This document shows positions 21,347 through 30,900 of a stretch of 64,000 nt of DNA, in pieces (position 1 is the first letter of the stretch; every line of letters begins with the position of its first letter). The notes below the pieces were generated by a model. It did not search any database, was not told the origin of the DNA, and saw only the letters and a program-made list of their open reading frames with translations. The stretch comes from Ensifer sp. LC163 (lineage in GTDB: Bacteria; Pseudomonadota; Alphaproteobacteria; Rhizobiales; Rhizobiaceae), in NCBI RefSeq assembly GCF_001695855.1, contig NZ_MBSS01000056.1:1-64000 (forward strand). The letters run 5' to 3'. Made by a program: the position numbers and the translations under genes.

Positions 21347-23218
21347 ATGCTGGCTGTCGGGAACGTGCGGGAGGAGGAGCCCAGACATTCCGTGAAGTAC
21401 CGCCTGGTCGTTGCTGTCATTCTGTTGCCGCTGGCGGTTGCCGCGCTCACCTGGCAGGGCAATGCCGTGGCCACGCGCAGCTATCTCGATGAGGCATCGG
21501 CGCAGGCAAATACGGCACTCAGGCTCGCTGTCGCGGCTCTGGACGGCCACCTCAACCGCTACCAGGCCCTGCCCGCCTTGATCGCCGATCACGACGACAT
21601 TCAGGAGCTTGCCACCCGCCCGCGTGACCGCCGATTGAGAGAAGCCGTGAACGCTTACCTCAAGGATATCAATGCGCTTCTCAACTCGTCCGATATCTAT
21701 GTGATCACGCCCGACGGCGACACGATTGCCGCCAGCAACTATGACGGTCCGACGAGCTTCGTCGGGCAGAATTTCAGCTATCGGCCCTACTTCCAGGAGG
21801 CCCTGCAGGGGCGGCAGTCGCGGTTCTATGCCCTTGGCACGACGTCGCTGAAACGCGGCTACTATTTCGGCTCGCCAATCCGCGTCGGCGAAGACATCCG
21901 CGGCGTCATCGTCTTCAAGGTCGACATCGAGAGCATCGAGGCATCCTGGCAGGGAGGTGAGTACAAGATCTTCGTTTCCGACCCGGAGGGTATCATCTTC
22001 ATGTCCGGCACGCCGGAATGGCTCTATGCGTCTGTCCTGCCGCTGACGCCGGAGCGGCTTACACGCACGGAGACATCAAGGCGCTACGCCAATGCGACAT
22101 TGCGAGAGCTGCCTATGACGCCCGGCCGCCTCACCGATCACGACCTGGTCACGGTCGCTACTGGCGATACCAGCCGGGAGTATCTGCTTCTGTCGCATTA
22201 CATGGCCGATGCCGACTGGACGGTGAACGTTCTGACCGACACGGCATCCGTTCGGACCCAGGCGCTGACCACCGTCATCGCCGCCTTGCTGCTCATATGC
22301 CTCACCGGCCTCGCAGCCGCCATTCTCTGGCAGCGCCGCGCCCGGCTTAACGAGCGCATCTCGATGCAAGCGGAAGCCCAGGCCGAACTCGAGCGAAGCG
22401 TCGACGAACGCACCGCCGACCTTGCTCGCGTCAACGTGCAGATCGAAGAGGAAGTCGCCGAGCGGCGCCAGACCGAACAACAGCTGCGCCGGACCCAGGC
22501 CGACCTCATCCAGGCGGGCAAGCTCGCCGGCCTCGGGCAGATGTCGGCAGCGCTGTCGCACGAGTTCAACCAGCCGCTGGCGGCGGCAAAGACCTATGCC
22601 GACAGCGCAGCCCTGCTGATCGAGCGCGGACGCGCCGAAGAAGCGAGCGACAACATCCGGCGCATTTCCGGTCTGGTCGACCGGATGGCGGCGATCAGCC
22701 GGCATCTGCGCAATTTTGCGCGCAAGCCAAACGAGAAGCTGGGGCCGGTGCTGATCGAGGATGTCGTACGCGACACGATGGAGATCGTTGCTGTCAGGCT
22801 CAAGGCGGCGGCGGCCGAAATCGACATCGATCTCGGTGACGTGCCGCTGGTGGTTCGCGCCGGCTCAGTCCGTCTGCAGCAGGTTTTGGTCAATGTAATC
22901 TCCAACGCTGCTGACGCCGTCGAGGGCCTGGACGATCGCCGCATTCGCCTTCGCGCCTGGAGCGAAGGCGACAAGGTCGTGCTTGCGATCAGCGACCGTG
23001 GTCCCGGCGTGCCTGCCGCGATCGCCGAACGCATCTTCGACCCGTTCTTTTCAACCAAAGGCGTCGGCAAGGGACTAGGCCTTGGTCTGTCGATTTCCTA
23101 TAACATCGTCAAGGACTTCGGCGGCAGCCTGATTGCCACGAACCTCGCTGAGGGCGGCGCAGAGTTCCGTATCGAACTTCCCGTCGCCGATGACCTGGGC
23201 AAGGAGGCCGCCGAATGA
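21347..23218 (+). CDS. dctB: C4-dicarboxylate sensor histidine kinase, DctB-like
   Basis: The 623-residue protein has two membrane helices (about residues 22-42 and 302-325) enclosing a double-PAS-type periplasmic sensor domain (SDIYVITPDGDTIAASNYDGP, then FSYRPYFQEALQGRQSRFYALG). The kinase core has His405 in SHEFNQPL, an N box NVISNAADAV and a G box SDRGPGVP. In rhizobia DctB senses succinate, malate or fumarate in the periplasm and phosphorylates DctD. The ATG at 21347 was kept; a GTG at 21392 behind GAGGAGGAG is a fair alternative start. It overlaps dctD by 4 bases. Confidence 0.9.
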   Translation: MLAVGNVREEEPRHSVKYRLVVAVILLPLAVAALTWQGNAVATRSYLDEASAQANTALRLAVAALDGHLNRYQALPALIADHDDIQELATRPRDRRLREAVNAYLKDINALLNSSDIYVITPDGDTIAASNYDGPTSFVGQNFSYRPYFQEALQGRQSRFYALGTTSLKRGYYFGSPIRVGEDIRGVIVFKVDIESIEASWQGGEYKIFVSDPEGIIFMSGTPEWLYASVLPLTPERLTRTETSRRYANATLRELPMTPGRLTDHDLVTVATGDTSREYLLLSHYMADADWTVNVLTDTASVRTQALTTVIAALLLICLTGLAAAILWQRRARLNERISMQAEAQAELERSVDERTADLARVNVQIEEEVAERRQTEQQLRRTQADLIQAGKLAGLGQMSAALSHEFNQPLAAAKTYADSAALLIERGRAEEASDNIRRISGLVDRMAAISRHLRNFARKPNEKLGPVLIEDVVRDTMEIVAVRLKAAAAEIDIDLGDVPLVVRAGSVRLQQVLVNVISNAADAVEGLDDRRIRLRAWSEGDKVVLAISDRGPGVPAAIAERIFDPFFSTKGVGKGLGLGLSISYNIVKDFGGSLIATNLAEGGAEFRIELPVADDLGKEAAE

Positions 23219-24582
23219 TCGAAAGCCGTGTCCTGCTCGTCGATGACGAAGAGGAGTTGCGCCATTCGAGTGCGCAGGCGCTGGAGCTCGCCGGCTTCCG
23301 CGTCGATACATTCGCCAGTGCCGAGCACGCCCTGGAGTTCATCGGCTTCAGCTTTCCCGGCGTGGTCATCAGTGACATCCGCATGCCGGGCATCGATGGG
23401 ATGACCTTCCTGCAGCGTATTCGCGAGATCGACGTCGAGGTGCCGGTCATCCTTGTCACCGGCCACGGCGATGTGCAGCTGGCCGTCCGGGCCATGCGCG
23501 AAGGCGCCTATGATTTCGTCGAGAAACCCTTCACCGCGCAGATGCTCGCCGGCACCATACGCCGCGCGCTCGACTGGCGCGCGCTGGTGCTCGAAAACCG
23601 TCGCCTGAAGGCGGTTGCCGGCAAGCGCGACGACATCGAACAGCGCTTGCCCGGTCGCAGTCAGGTGATGGTCGATCTTCGCTACCGGGTGCGCGCGATC
23701 GGCGCGTCCGACGCCGACACGCTGATCATCGGCGACACCGGCGTTGGCAAGGAGGTCGTGGCTCGCACACTGCACGATCTGAGTGGCCGGGCGAACAATC
23801 CCTTCATCGCCATCAACTGCGCCGCCCTGCCCGAAAACCTGATCGAGAGCGAGCTTTTCGGACATGAGCCCGGGGCATTCCCCGGCGCGATCCGCCCACG
23901 CTACGGCAAGTTCGAACATGGGCGTGGCGGCACGATCCTGCTCGACGAGATCGGCTCGATGCCGATCGATCTGCAGGCCAAATTTCTGCGCGTGCTGCAG
24001 GAACGCGTCATCACACGGCTCGGCTCCAATGAAGTTGTACCGCTGGATGTTCGCTTTATCGCCACCAACAAGGTGGATCTCGAGCAGGAAGTGGCCGCTG
24101 GCCGTTTCCGGCCCGATCTTCTCTACCGCCTCAATGTCGCAACGCTGCGCGTGCCGCCGCTTGCGCAACGCCGCGCCGACATTCCACTGCTGTTCCTGCA
24201 GCTCGTGCGCGAATCCGCTGCGCGCTACGGCCGCGACGACGTCGAAGTGTCGCAGATCTTGCTGGCGGAGATGGCGGAACGCAACTGGCCGGGCAATGTG
24301 CGCGAACTGCGCAACGCTGCGGAAAGGCTGGTGCTCGGGCTCGACGCCTCTTCGAACGATGCGACCTCGGCCGTGCCGAATGGCGGTCGCCTGGCCGACA
24401 AGGTCGCAGCCTTTGAGAAAGGGCTGATTGCCAGCGCCATAGCCACCCACGGCGGCGCGCTGAAGCCGGTCTACGAATCCCTCGGCATCTCGCGCAAGAC
24501 GCTCTATGAGAAGATGCAGAAATTCGGGCTCGACAAGAAGCTCGTTGCCACAGATCTGACAGGCGAAGGCGACGGGCGATAG
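23215..24582 (+). CDS. dctD: Sigma-54-dependent response regulator, DctD-like
   Basis: The 455-residue protein has a receiver domain (Asp54 in ISDIRMPG, Lys in VEKPF), an AAA+ sigma-54 interaction domain with Walker A GDTGVGKE and Walker B GGTILLDEIGSM, and a C-terminal Fis-type HTH (GGALKPVYESLGISRKTLYE). The sigma-54 contact loop reads GAFPGA (residues 220-225) instead of the usual GAFTGA, with Pro223 replacing the threonine. DctD normally activates dctA from a -24/-12 promoter, but no dctA is found next to this pair. It is followed by a palindromic repeat. Confidence 0.9.
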   Translation: MIESRVLLVDDEEELRHSSAQALELAGFRVDTFASAEHALEFIGFSFPGVVISDIRMPGIDGMTFLQRIREIDVEVPVILVTGHGDVQLAVRAMREGAYDFVEKPFTAQMLAGTIRRALDWRALVLENRRLKAVAGKRDDIEQRLPGRSQVMVDLRYRVRAIGASDADTLIIGDTGVGKEVVARTLHDLSGRANNPFIAINCAALPENLIESELFGHEPGAFPGAIRPRYGKFEHGRGGTILLDEIGSMPIDLQAKFLRVLQERVITRLGSNEVVPLDVRFIATNKVDLEQEVAAGRFRPDLLYRLNVATLRVPPLAQRRADIPLLFLQLVRESAARYGRDDVEVSQILLAEMAERNWPGNVRELRNAAERLVLGLDASSNDATSAVPNGGRLADKVAAFEKGLIASAIATHGGALKPVYESLGISRKTLYEKMQKFGLDKKLVATDLTGEGDGR

Positions 24583-24610
24583 CACCGTCGAGGAAGCGGC
24601 AACGCGAGCC

Positions 24611-24658
24611 TACTGCATAATTCCTTAAATCGGAATCGATTTAAGGAATTATGCAGTA
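24611..24658. repeat. Perfect 21-base inverted repeat (rhizobial intergenic palindrome)
   Basis: The arms at 24611-24631 and 24638-24658 are perfect reverse complements (21 bases each, beginning TACTGCATAATTCC) separated by GGAATC. It is AT-rich compared with its surroundings. It starts 29 bases after dctD and could also stop transcription or stabilise the dctBD messenger. I recall similar TGCATAATTCCTTAAATC palindromes as abundant in rhizobial intergenic regions; a genome search would settle this. Confidence 0.85.
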
Positions 24659-24670
24659 AGTTTAGGGTGT

Positions 24671-24712
24671 TACAGCGTCCTTAGCGCGTCATATCTGACG
24701 CGCGGCGCTGTA
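24671..24712. repeat. Second GC-rich palindromic module of the compound repeat
   Basis: TACAGCG at 24671-24677 pairs with CGCTGTA at 24706-24712, and GCGCGTC at 24684-24690 pairs with GACGCGC at 24697-24703, with a small asymmetric bulge. It lies 12 bases after the perfect palindrome, and the two probably form one mobile or amplified intergenic element. Confidence 0.65.
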
Positions 24713-24793
24713 GAGGCGCGTTGTTTCAGGGTCACGCGCGCATGGCGGGCCGAAATGCTAGGCCGGAGACGATCGAGCACCCGGTCCCAAACG

Positions 24794-24822
24794 AAAACAG
24801 GGGCGCGGATGCCGCGCCCCTG
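24794..24822 (-). terminator. Rho-independent terminator of the opp operon
   Basis: Read on the minus strand, an 11-base perfect stem (CAGGGGCGCGG paired with CCGCGCCCCTG, loop of 3) is followed directly by TTTTCGTTTG. It lies 25 bases after the stop of the double-ATPase gene. Confidence 0.85.
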
Positions 24823-24846
24823 CAATGCAATCATGCGGATCATGCC

Positions 24847-26448
24847 CTACACGTTGAAGGCGGCTCCAATCAACGTCTTGGTGTAAGGTTCCTTCGGGGC
24901 CTCGAAGATCCCGTCGGTATGGCCTTCTTCGACGATCTTGCCGTTCTTCATGACGATCACGTAGTCCGACATCGCCTTCACCACCGACAAATCGTGGCTG
25001 ATGAAGATGTAGGACAGGCCATGCGAGCGCTGCAGATCGCGCAGCAGCTCGATCACCTGGCCTTGCACCGAGCGGTCCAAAGCCGATGTCGGCTCGTCTA
25101 GAATGACGACCTTCGGCTTCAGGATCACCGCCCGCGCAATCGCGATGCGCTGCCGCTGGCCACCCGAAAACTCGTGCGGATAACGGTTGCGCGACGCCGG
25201 GTCGAGGCCGACTTCCTTCAGGGCTTCGATGGCGCGGCGGTCGCGGTCACCGCGGCTGAGCTCAGGCTCGTGTACCTGGAGACCTTCGGTGATGATTTCG
25301 CCGACGGTCCGGCGTGGAGAAAGCGAGCCGTAAGGATCCTGAAACACCAGCTGCAGCGCACGCCGCAACGGACGCATCTGGCCGCGGTCGAAGCCGGAGA
25401 TGTCGGTGGCCCCGAAGCGGTAGTAACCGCTGCTCGGCAGAAGCCGCAGCAATGCCCGCCCGAGCGTCGATTTTCCGGAGCCGGATTCACCGACCACGCC
25501 GATCGTCTGGCCTTCGCGAAGCCGCAGGTTGACCTTGTCGACCGCGCGGAAGACCGCGTTGCCTCGGGTGAAGAAGCCGCCGCCAATCGAGTAATCGACA
25601 GAAACGTCCCGGCCTTCAAGGATGATCGGCGCGTTGTCGGCCGGCGGTGCCTTGCGACCGCTCGGTTCCGCCGCCAGCAGCATCTTCGTGTAGTCGGCCT
25701 GCGGCCGCTCGAAGATGTCGGCGGTCGTTCCCTGCTCCACCACTTCGCCACGGCGCATCACCGCAACACGTTCGGCAAAATGCTTGACGATGCCGAGGTC
25801 GTGCGTGATCAGCACGATCGCCATGCCGAAGCGCTGTTGAAGCGACCTCAGGAGATCCAGGATCTGAGCCTGGATGGTCACGTCGAGCGCCGTCGTCGGC
25901 TCATCGGCAATCAAGAGATCCGGTTCGTTGGCAAGCGCCATCGCGATCATCACACGCTGGCGCTGACCGCCCGAAAGCTCGTGCGGATAGCTGTCGATGC
26001 GCCGACCCGGGTCCGGGATGCCCACAAGCTCCAGCAGTTCCAGCACGCGCTTGCGCGCCTGTTTGAACGTGCCGCCGCGGTGGTGCACGATCGGTTCGGC
26101 GATCTGCCGGCCGATGGTGTAGAGCGGGTCGAGTGAAGTCATCGGCTCCTGGAAGATCATGGTGATCTTGGAACCGCGCACACCGTTGAGCGCCTTGGGC
26201 GAAAGCCCCACCAGCTCCTGACCGCGGTAGCGGGCAGAACCGGTAACGGTGCCGTTCTTGGCGAGCAATCCCATGATGCCCATCATGGTCTGGCTCTTGC
26301 CCGAACCGGATTCGCCCACGACCGCGAGTGTCTCGCCGGTGCGCACATCGAGATCGATGCCCTTGACCGCCTCGACTGTGCCGTCCGGCGTCGAGAAGTT
26401 CACCTTGAGGCCGCGAACGGCCAGAATGGTTTCGTTGGTGTCTGCCAT
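24847..26448 (-). CDS. Oligopeptide ABC transporter ATPase, fused double domain (OppD-OppF type, YejF-like)
   Basis: The 533-residue protein contains two complete ATPase domains. Domain 1: Walker [13 protein letters not shown], signature [12 protein letters not shown], Walker [13 protein letters not shown]. Domain 2: Walker [13 protein letters not shown], signature [12 protein letters not shown], Walker [13 protein letters not shown]. In many bacteria OppD and OppF are separate proteins; here one chain should supply both sites. It is the last gene of the minus-strand operon, one base after oppC, and is followed by a strong terminator. Confidence 0.93.
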   Translation of the reverse strand: MADTNETILAVRGLKVNFSTPDGTVEAVKGIDLDVRTGETLAVVGESGSGKSQTMMGIMGLLAKNGTVTGSARYRGQELVGLSPKALNGVRGSKITMIFQEPMTSLDPLYTIGRQIAEPIVHHRGGTFKQARKRVLELLELVGIPDPGRRIDSYPHELSGGQRQRVMIAMALANEPDLLIADEPTTALDVTIQAQILDLLRSLQQRFGMAIVLITHDLGIVKHFAERVAVMRRGEVVEQGTTADIFERPQADYTKMLLAAEPSGRKAPPADNAPIILEGRDVSVDYSIGGGFFTRGNAVFRAVDKVNLRLREGQTIGVVGESGSGKSTLGRALLRLLPSSGYYRFGATDISGFDRGQMRPLRRALQLVFQDPYGSLSPRRTVGEIITEGLQVHEPELSRGDRDRRAIEALKEVGLDPASRNRYPHEFSGGQRQRIAIARAVILKPKVVILDEPTSALDRSVQGQVIELLRDLQRSHGLSYIFISHDLSVVKAMSDYVIVMKNGKIVEEGHTDGIFEAPKEPYTKTLIGAAFNV

Positions 26449-26449
26449 A

Positions 26450-27580
26450 TCAGCGGTCCTTCGGGTCGAGCGCGTCGCGCAGGCCGTCGCCGACGAAGTT
26501 CAGCGAGAACAGCGTCAGAACAAAGAAGATGGCCGGGAAGATCAGCAGCCAGGGTGCCGACTGGATGTTGTTGGCGCCTTCCGAGATCAACGCGCCCCAG
26601 CTCGTCAGCGGCGCCTGGACGCCGAGGCCGAGGAAGGAGAGGAAGCTCTCGAGCAGGATCACCTTCGGCACGACCACGGTGACGAAAACGATGACCGGAC
26701 CGATGGTGTTCGGAATGATGTGCCGGCGGATGATCTGCCAGTCCGTCAGACCGAGCGCCTGGGCTGCGCCGACGAATTCCCGTCGTTTCAGCGCCAGCGT
26801 CTGACCGCGCACGATACGGGCCATATCCAGCCATTCGACTGCACCGATGACCAGGAAGATCAGGATGAACGAGCGTCCGAAGAAGACCACGAGCACGACG
26901 ACGAGGAAGACGAAGGGCAGAGAATACATGATCTCCACCAGTCGCATCATGACGTTGTCGACGCGGCCGCCGATGTAACCCGAGGTCGCGCCGTAGACGA
27001 CGCCGATGCCGAGCGACACCAGACTTGCCAGCAGACCGACGGCAATCGAGATCTGGCCGCCGAGCATGACGCGCACCAGCAGATCACGGCCGTTCGAATC
27101 GGTGCCGAACGGGAAATACTCGCGGTTCACCTGGCCGGTCACCTTGAGCGTACGACCTTCGTCCTCGGTCGCGACGACCTGGGTGTCGCGGAACTCGTTG
27201 GCGCGATCGAAGTAGCGCGTCGCGCGGGCATCGATCGGCTGCTCCGAGGTGATCGTTGCGGTGAAGGTCTCACCGTCGATGTTGAACTCCTTGAGCGTGA
27301 CGCGTGCGCGTGTCGCGATCCCTTCCATCACCCCTTGCAGGGTGGACGTATCCGGACGCGGCTCGAGGCTCGGGCCGATCGAAACGTAGGACGGGAACAC
27401 CTGATCGTAGGTGTGCGGCGAAAACAGCGGACCCAAGAACGAAAATATCGCGATCAAGGCCAGCATGACGCAGCCGGCCATGGCGGCGCGGTTGCGCTTG
27501 AAGCGCATGGCCGCCAGCTGGAAGAGGCTGCGCCCCTTGGTTTCCGGCGTTGCCGCCGGCGTCTGGACGATATCAGTCAT
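26450..27580 (-). CDS. oppC: Oligopeptide ABC transporter permease, OppC-like with long periplasmic insertion
   Basis: The 376-residue inner-membrane protein has a first helix at about residues 34-54, then roughly 105 residues outside the membrane before GTDSNGRDLL (about 159-168), the conserved entry to the permease core. The EAA-type loop (FVGAAQALGLTDWQIIRRHI) is present. Ordinary OppC/DppC proteins are near 300 residues with a shorter loop, so this form carries about 60 extra residues. It overlaps oppB by 8 bases. Confidence 0.9.
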   Translation of the reverse strand: MTDIVQTPAATPETKGRSLFQLAAMRFKRNRAAMAGCVMLALIAIFSFLGPLFSPHTYDQVFPSYVSIGPSLEPRPDTSTLQGVMEGIATRARVTLKEFNIDGETFTATITSEQPIDARATRYFDRANEFRDTQVVATEDEGRTLKVTGQVNREYFPFGTDSNGRDLLVRVMLGGQISIAVGLLASLVSLGIGVVYGATSGYIGGRVDNVMMRLVEIMYSLPFVFLVVVLVVFFGRSFILIFLVIGAVEWLDMARIVRGQTLALKRREFVGAAQALGLTDWQIIRRHIIPNTIGPVIVFVTVVVPKVILLESFLSFLGLGVQAPLTSWGALISEGANNIQSAPWLLIFPAIFFVLTLFSLNFVGDGLRDALDPKDR

Positions 27581-28496
27581 GGCGAACCCTCGGATCGAGC
27601 AGGCCGTAGAGAATGTCGACCAAAAGATTGAAAACGATAACGAAGATGGCGACGAGAATAACAGTGCCCATCACCAGCGTATAGTCGCGGTTGATCGCCC
27701 CAAGGACGAAGTAGCGGCCGACGCCCGGGATGGTGAAGATCGTCTCGACGACAGCCGAACCGGTGAGCAATGCCGCCGCGCAAGGCGCGAGGTAGGAGAC
27801 GACCGGAAGCATCGCACCGCGCATGGCGTGCGTGACCACGACGGTCCTTGCCGGCAAGCCATAGGCCTTGGCGGTTCGGATATGGTCGGTATGCAGCGCC
27901 TCGATCATCGAGCCGCGGGTAAGGCGTGCGAAGACCGCGAGCTGCGGTAGTGCGAGCGCGATCATCGGCAGGATCAGAAAGCGCATCGAACCGTCGCCCC
28001 AACCGCCGGCGGGCAGCCAGGACAGGATGATGGCGAAGACCAGCGTCAGCACCGGGCCGACGACGAAATTCGGGACGGTGACGCCAAGCGTCGAGACCGA
28101 CATGATCGTGAAGTCGAGGATGCTGTTTTGCCGGAGTGCGGCGATCGTGCCGGCGATGACGCCGCCGATCACTGCAAACAGCAGCGCGTACAGGCCGAGC
28201 TCCATCGAATAGGGCAAGCCCTTGCCGATCAACTGCGCGACGTTGTTGTCCTTGTAGATGTAGCTCGGGCCAAAGTCGCCGGTCACTGCATTGCTGAGAT
28301 AGTGAACGTATTGGCGCCACAGGGGCTGGTCGAGCTGATACGTCTTCATCAGGTTCGCCATCGTTTGTGGCGGAAGAGGACGCTCGAGGTTGAAGGGGCC
28401 GCCAGGGGCAAACCGCATCAGGAAAAAGGAAATGGTGACGACGATAAACAAGGTCGGCACCGCACTCGCCAATCGGCGAAGGATGAAGGAAATCAT
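27573..28496 (-). CDS. oppB: Oligopeptide ABC transporter permease, OppB-like
   Basis: The 307-residue protein matches the OppB/DppB permease family: N-terminal RRLASAVPTLFIVVTISFFL helix, the RFAPGGPF motif, LDQPLWRQYVHYLSNAVTGDFG, six membrane helices and an EAA loop (RTAKAYGLPARTVVVTHAMR). It forms the channel heterodimer with the OppC-like protein. It follows the oppA-like gene after 54 bases. Confidence 0.92.
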   Translation of the reverse strand: MISFILRRLASAVPTLFIVVTISFFLMRFAPGGPFNLERPLPPQTMANLMKTYQLDQPLWRQYVHYLSNAVTGDFGPSYIYKDNNVAQLIGKGLPYSMELGLYALLFAVIGGVIAGTIAALRQNSILDFTIMSVSTLGVTVPNFVVGPVLTLVFAIILSWLPAGGWGDGSMRFLILPMIALALPQLAVFARLTRGSMIEALHTDHIRTAKAYGLPARTVVVTHAMRGAMLPVVSYLAPCAAALLTGSAVVETIFTIPGVGRYFVLGAINRDYTLVMGTVILVAIFVIVFNLLVDILYGLLDPRVRHD

Positions 28497-28550
28497 GGAC
28501 GTGCTCCGGAGGCGACGCGCGGCCTTTTCACCGCGCGTCGTCCCTGTTCG

Positions 28551-30149
28551 TTATTCGGCGACGCTCAGGAACCGGCTCAGGTGCTGGTTCGGCGAGTTGT
28601 CCTGCCAGCCCTTGACGCGGTCGGAGACCAGCCACAGGTCGGCCTGGGTCAGAAGCGGAGCGATCGGCTGTTCCTTCATCAGCAGGGCTTCGGCTTCATG
28701 CAGCAGCTTGGAGCGGGCTGCCGGATCCTGTTCCTCGTAGGACTTCTTCATCAGGCCGTCGAAGTCAGCGTTTTCGAAGTGGCCGTAGTTGAAGGTCTTG
28801 TTGGAGCTGAGGCTGAGAGCAAGGAAGTTCTCGGCATCGGCGTAGTCGGCAACCCAGCCGGCGCGCGCAACGTTGAACTTGCCGCCTTCCTGCAGGTAGG
28901 CGTAGTGCGAGGACACGTCGAGGTTCACCAGCGACACCTTGGCGCCGAAGGTGTTCTTCCACATGTCGGCAACGGCCGTGGCAACGCGCTCGTGGTTCGG
29001 GTTGGTGTTGTAGCGCAGCTCGATTTCGAGCGGCTTGCCACCTTCGCCGTAACCGGCTTCCTTCATCAGGGCCAGCGCCTTGTCTTCGCGATCGAGCTGC
29101 GACACGGTGCCGAACTCGGCCTTGGACGGCTCACCGTAGCTCTCGATGCCCGGAGGCACCATCGAGTAGGCCGGCAGCTGCGAACCGGCGTAGATTTCCT
29201 TGGCGAGGAAGTCACGGTCGACGGCCATCGACAGGGCCTGGCGAACGCGAACGTCGCTATAGGGCTCCTGGCGGGTATCGAAGGCGTAGTAGTAGGTCGC
29301 GAGCGTCGGCGAAACATGGACTTGATCGCCATGGGACTTGCGCAGACGATCGAGCTGATCGGCCGAGAAGTTGTAGGCGAGGTCCATTTCCTTGGCTTCG
29401 AAGCGGCGAACCGAGGCGGCCTGGTCGTCGATCGGGTAGAAGATCACCTTGTCGAGCTTGACGTTGGCGGCATCCCAGTAGTTGGCGTTCTTGACGACGG
29501 TCAGGCTGTCGTTCGGGACGTGCGCGGCGAGCGTGAACGCGCCGTTCGAAACCATGACGCCCGGCTTGACGAAGTCCGTGCCGTTCTTCTCGACGCTTGC
29601 CTTGCTGACCGGAAGCGCGGTCTGGTGTGCCAGCAGTTCCAGGAAGAACGGGGTCGGGCGCTCAAGCGTGATTTCGAGCGTCTTTTCGTCGACGGCCTTC
29701 ATGCCAAGCTGGTCGGTCGGCACTTCGCCCTTGTTGACCTTTTCGGCGTTCTTAATCGGGAAGAGAATGTTGGCGTAGCCGGCCGCGACCTTCGGGTCTT
29801 CGACACGGCGGAACGAGAAGACGAAGTCTTCGGCCGTCACCGGCGAACCGTCGGACCACTTCGCGTCAGCGCGCAGCTTGAAGGTATAGACCGTACCGTC
29901 GTCCGAAAGCTCCCACGTTTCGGCAGCCCCCGGGACAATCTTGCCCGAGGCGTCATAGATCGTCAGGCCTTCGTAGAGATCCTTGAGGATGAACTCTTCG
30001 ATGTTGATCGACGTATGGGCCTGGTCCAGCGTCTGCGGCTCACCGGCGTTGCCACGATGCAGGACAGCTTCGGCAAGAGCCGGGCTTGCTCCGATGAGCA
30101 GCGAACCGATCAGCGCGGCGGCGCTAAGGTTGAGTTTCAGTGAGGCCAT
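28551..30149 (-). CDS. oppA: Periplasmic oligopeptide-binding protein, OppA/MppA-like
   Basis: The 532-residue protein has a Sec signal peptide (MASLKLNLSAAALIGSLLIG, cleavage near ALA-EAV) and a family-5 binding fold close to OppA: LHRGNAGEPQTLDQAHTSIN at the mature start, WSDGSPVTAEDFVFSFRRVEDP, and GWVADYADAENFL near the C-terminus. The start at 30147-30149 follows a GGAGAGAAA ribosome site. It is first in the operon oppA-oppB-oppC-oppDF. A well-spaced sigma-70-type promoter lies about 100 bases upstream. Confidence 0.92.
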   Translation of the reverse strand: MASLKLNLSAAALIGSLLIGASPALAEAVLHRGNAGEPQTLDQAHTSINIEEFILKDLYEGLTIYDASGKIVPGAAETWELSDDGTVYTFKLRADAKWSDGSPVTAEDFVFSFRRVEDPKVAAGYANILFPIKNAEKVNKGEVPTDQLGMKAVDEKTLEITLERPTPFFLELLAHQTALPVSKASVEKNGTDFVKPGVMVSNGAFTLAAHVPNDSLTVVKNANYWDAANVKLDKVIFYPIDDQAASVRRFEAKEMDLAYNFSADQLDRLRKSHGDQVHVSPTLATYYYAFDTRQEPYSDVRVRQALSMAVDRDFLAKEIYAGSQLPAYSMVPPGIESYGEPSKAEFGTVSQLDREDKALALMKEAGYGEGGKPLEIELRYNTNPNHERVATAVADMWKNTFGAKVSLVNLDVSSHYAYLQEGGKFNVARAGWVADYADAENFLALSLSSNKTFNYGHFENADFDGLMKKSYEEQDPAARSKLLHEAEALLMKEQPIAPLLTQADLWLVSDRVKGWQDNSPNQHLSRFLSVAE

Positions 30150-30249
30150 TTCGTTTCTCTCCTTCCCCTTTTTTGGGTTTGTGATCGCAGGAGAGAAGTG
30201 CAAATCTTTCTCAAACGCAAGGCGGATTCTGCAGCGCGCTGCATCTTTA

Positions 30250-30278
30250 TCTATAGACCCGCAATTTTATGAAATCAA
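30250..30278 (-). promoter_or_regulatory. Sigma-70-type promoter of the opp operon
   Basis: On the minus strand TTGATT (30273-30278) and TATAGA (30250-30255) are 17 bases apart, near-ideal housekeeping-promoter geometry. The implied transcript start, near 30243, gives a leader of about 95 bases before the oppA start. Confidence 0.6.
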
Positions 30279-30900
30279 AGGTTGTATTTCGTTTGCGATC
30301 GTTTTCGTCGTTTTTGCGACGCGGATGTGACAACCGGGCCGCAATCCACGCGTTTCTACTGTAACGTTTTAGGTGCAAGCTCGGCTCTGCCGGCTTGCCG
30401 GCAAGAATCGGCCGCCGTGCAAACTTCGTGAATTCAGGGCGCAGTTTACGTAATGTGCGGAAAGAAAAGGAGGCTTTGCCGCAATCTTCTTGCAGAACGT
30501 TCACCGCGCGATGACACTGTGTTTCCCTATAGGCCGTTTTGACCCCGGTGCAAGCCGCCATCAGTGCGCGCAAAAGTGGCATTTGACCAACTCGGCCCGC
30601 CAATCGGTGACGCACCACTAGAAAGCGAAACGGTTAAATCCACCCTGTTGCATCCAGTCCACAGTAAAATCGATTGAAGCGGGTTCGGCATCCCTCGCAC
30701 CCGGCCTCCGGCCCGTTGCCAAACCACTTTGATGAACTATTGTGCGCCAGACTTCGGTGGGCGCGACCATTTCGCGCGTTGTCGCGTCGCACAGCAATTC
30801 CGGCCATCGACAGGCGTCGATGAAACCATGTGCGGCGTCCTGGCCGGACCATTTTTCGTGGCGCACCAAGCTGTGCCGAAACACTAAAGGGAGATATCGA
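30279..30900. other. Long intergenic region between opp and the aldolase gene
   Basis: About 620 bases without a gene I can support. Open frames on either strand give low-complexity, arginine-rich products typical of noncoding high-GC DNA. A possible plus-strand promoter at 30716-30743 and a GGGAGA ribosome site before 30901 are the only signals noted. A small RNA or long leader could lie here, but nothing in the sequence proves it. Confidence 0.45.
30716..30743 (+). promoter_or_regulatory. Possible promoter of the aldolase gene
   Basis: TTGCCA (30716-30721) and TATTGT (30738-30743) are 16 bases apart, about 155 bases before the fba start. The match is partial and could be chance. Confidence 0.3.

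Noticed and set aside
30247-30618. An open frame of about 120 codons on the minus strand between opp and fba.
   Set aside because: Its product is compositionally biased, it overlaps the likely opp promoter, and it has no ribosome site or recognisable domain.
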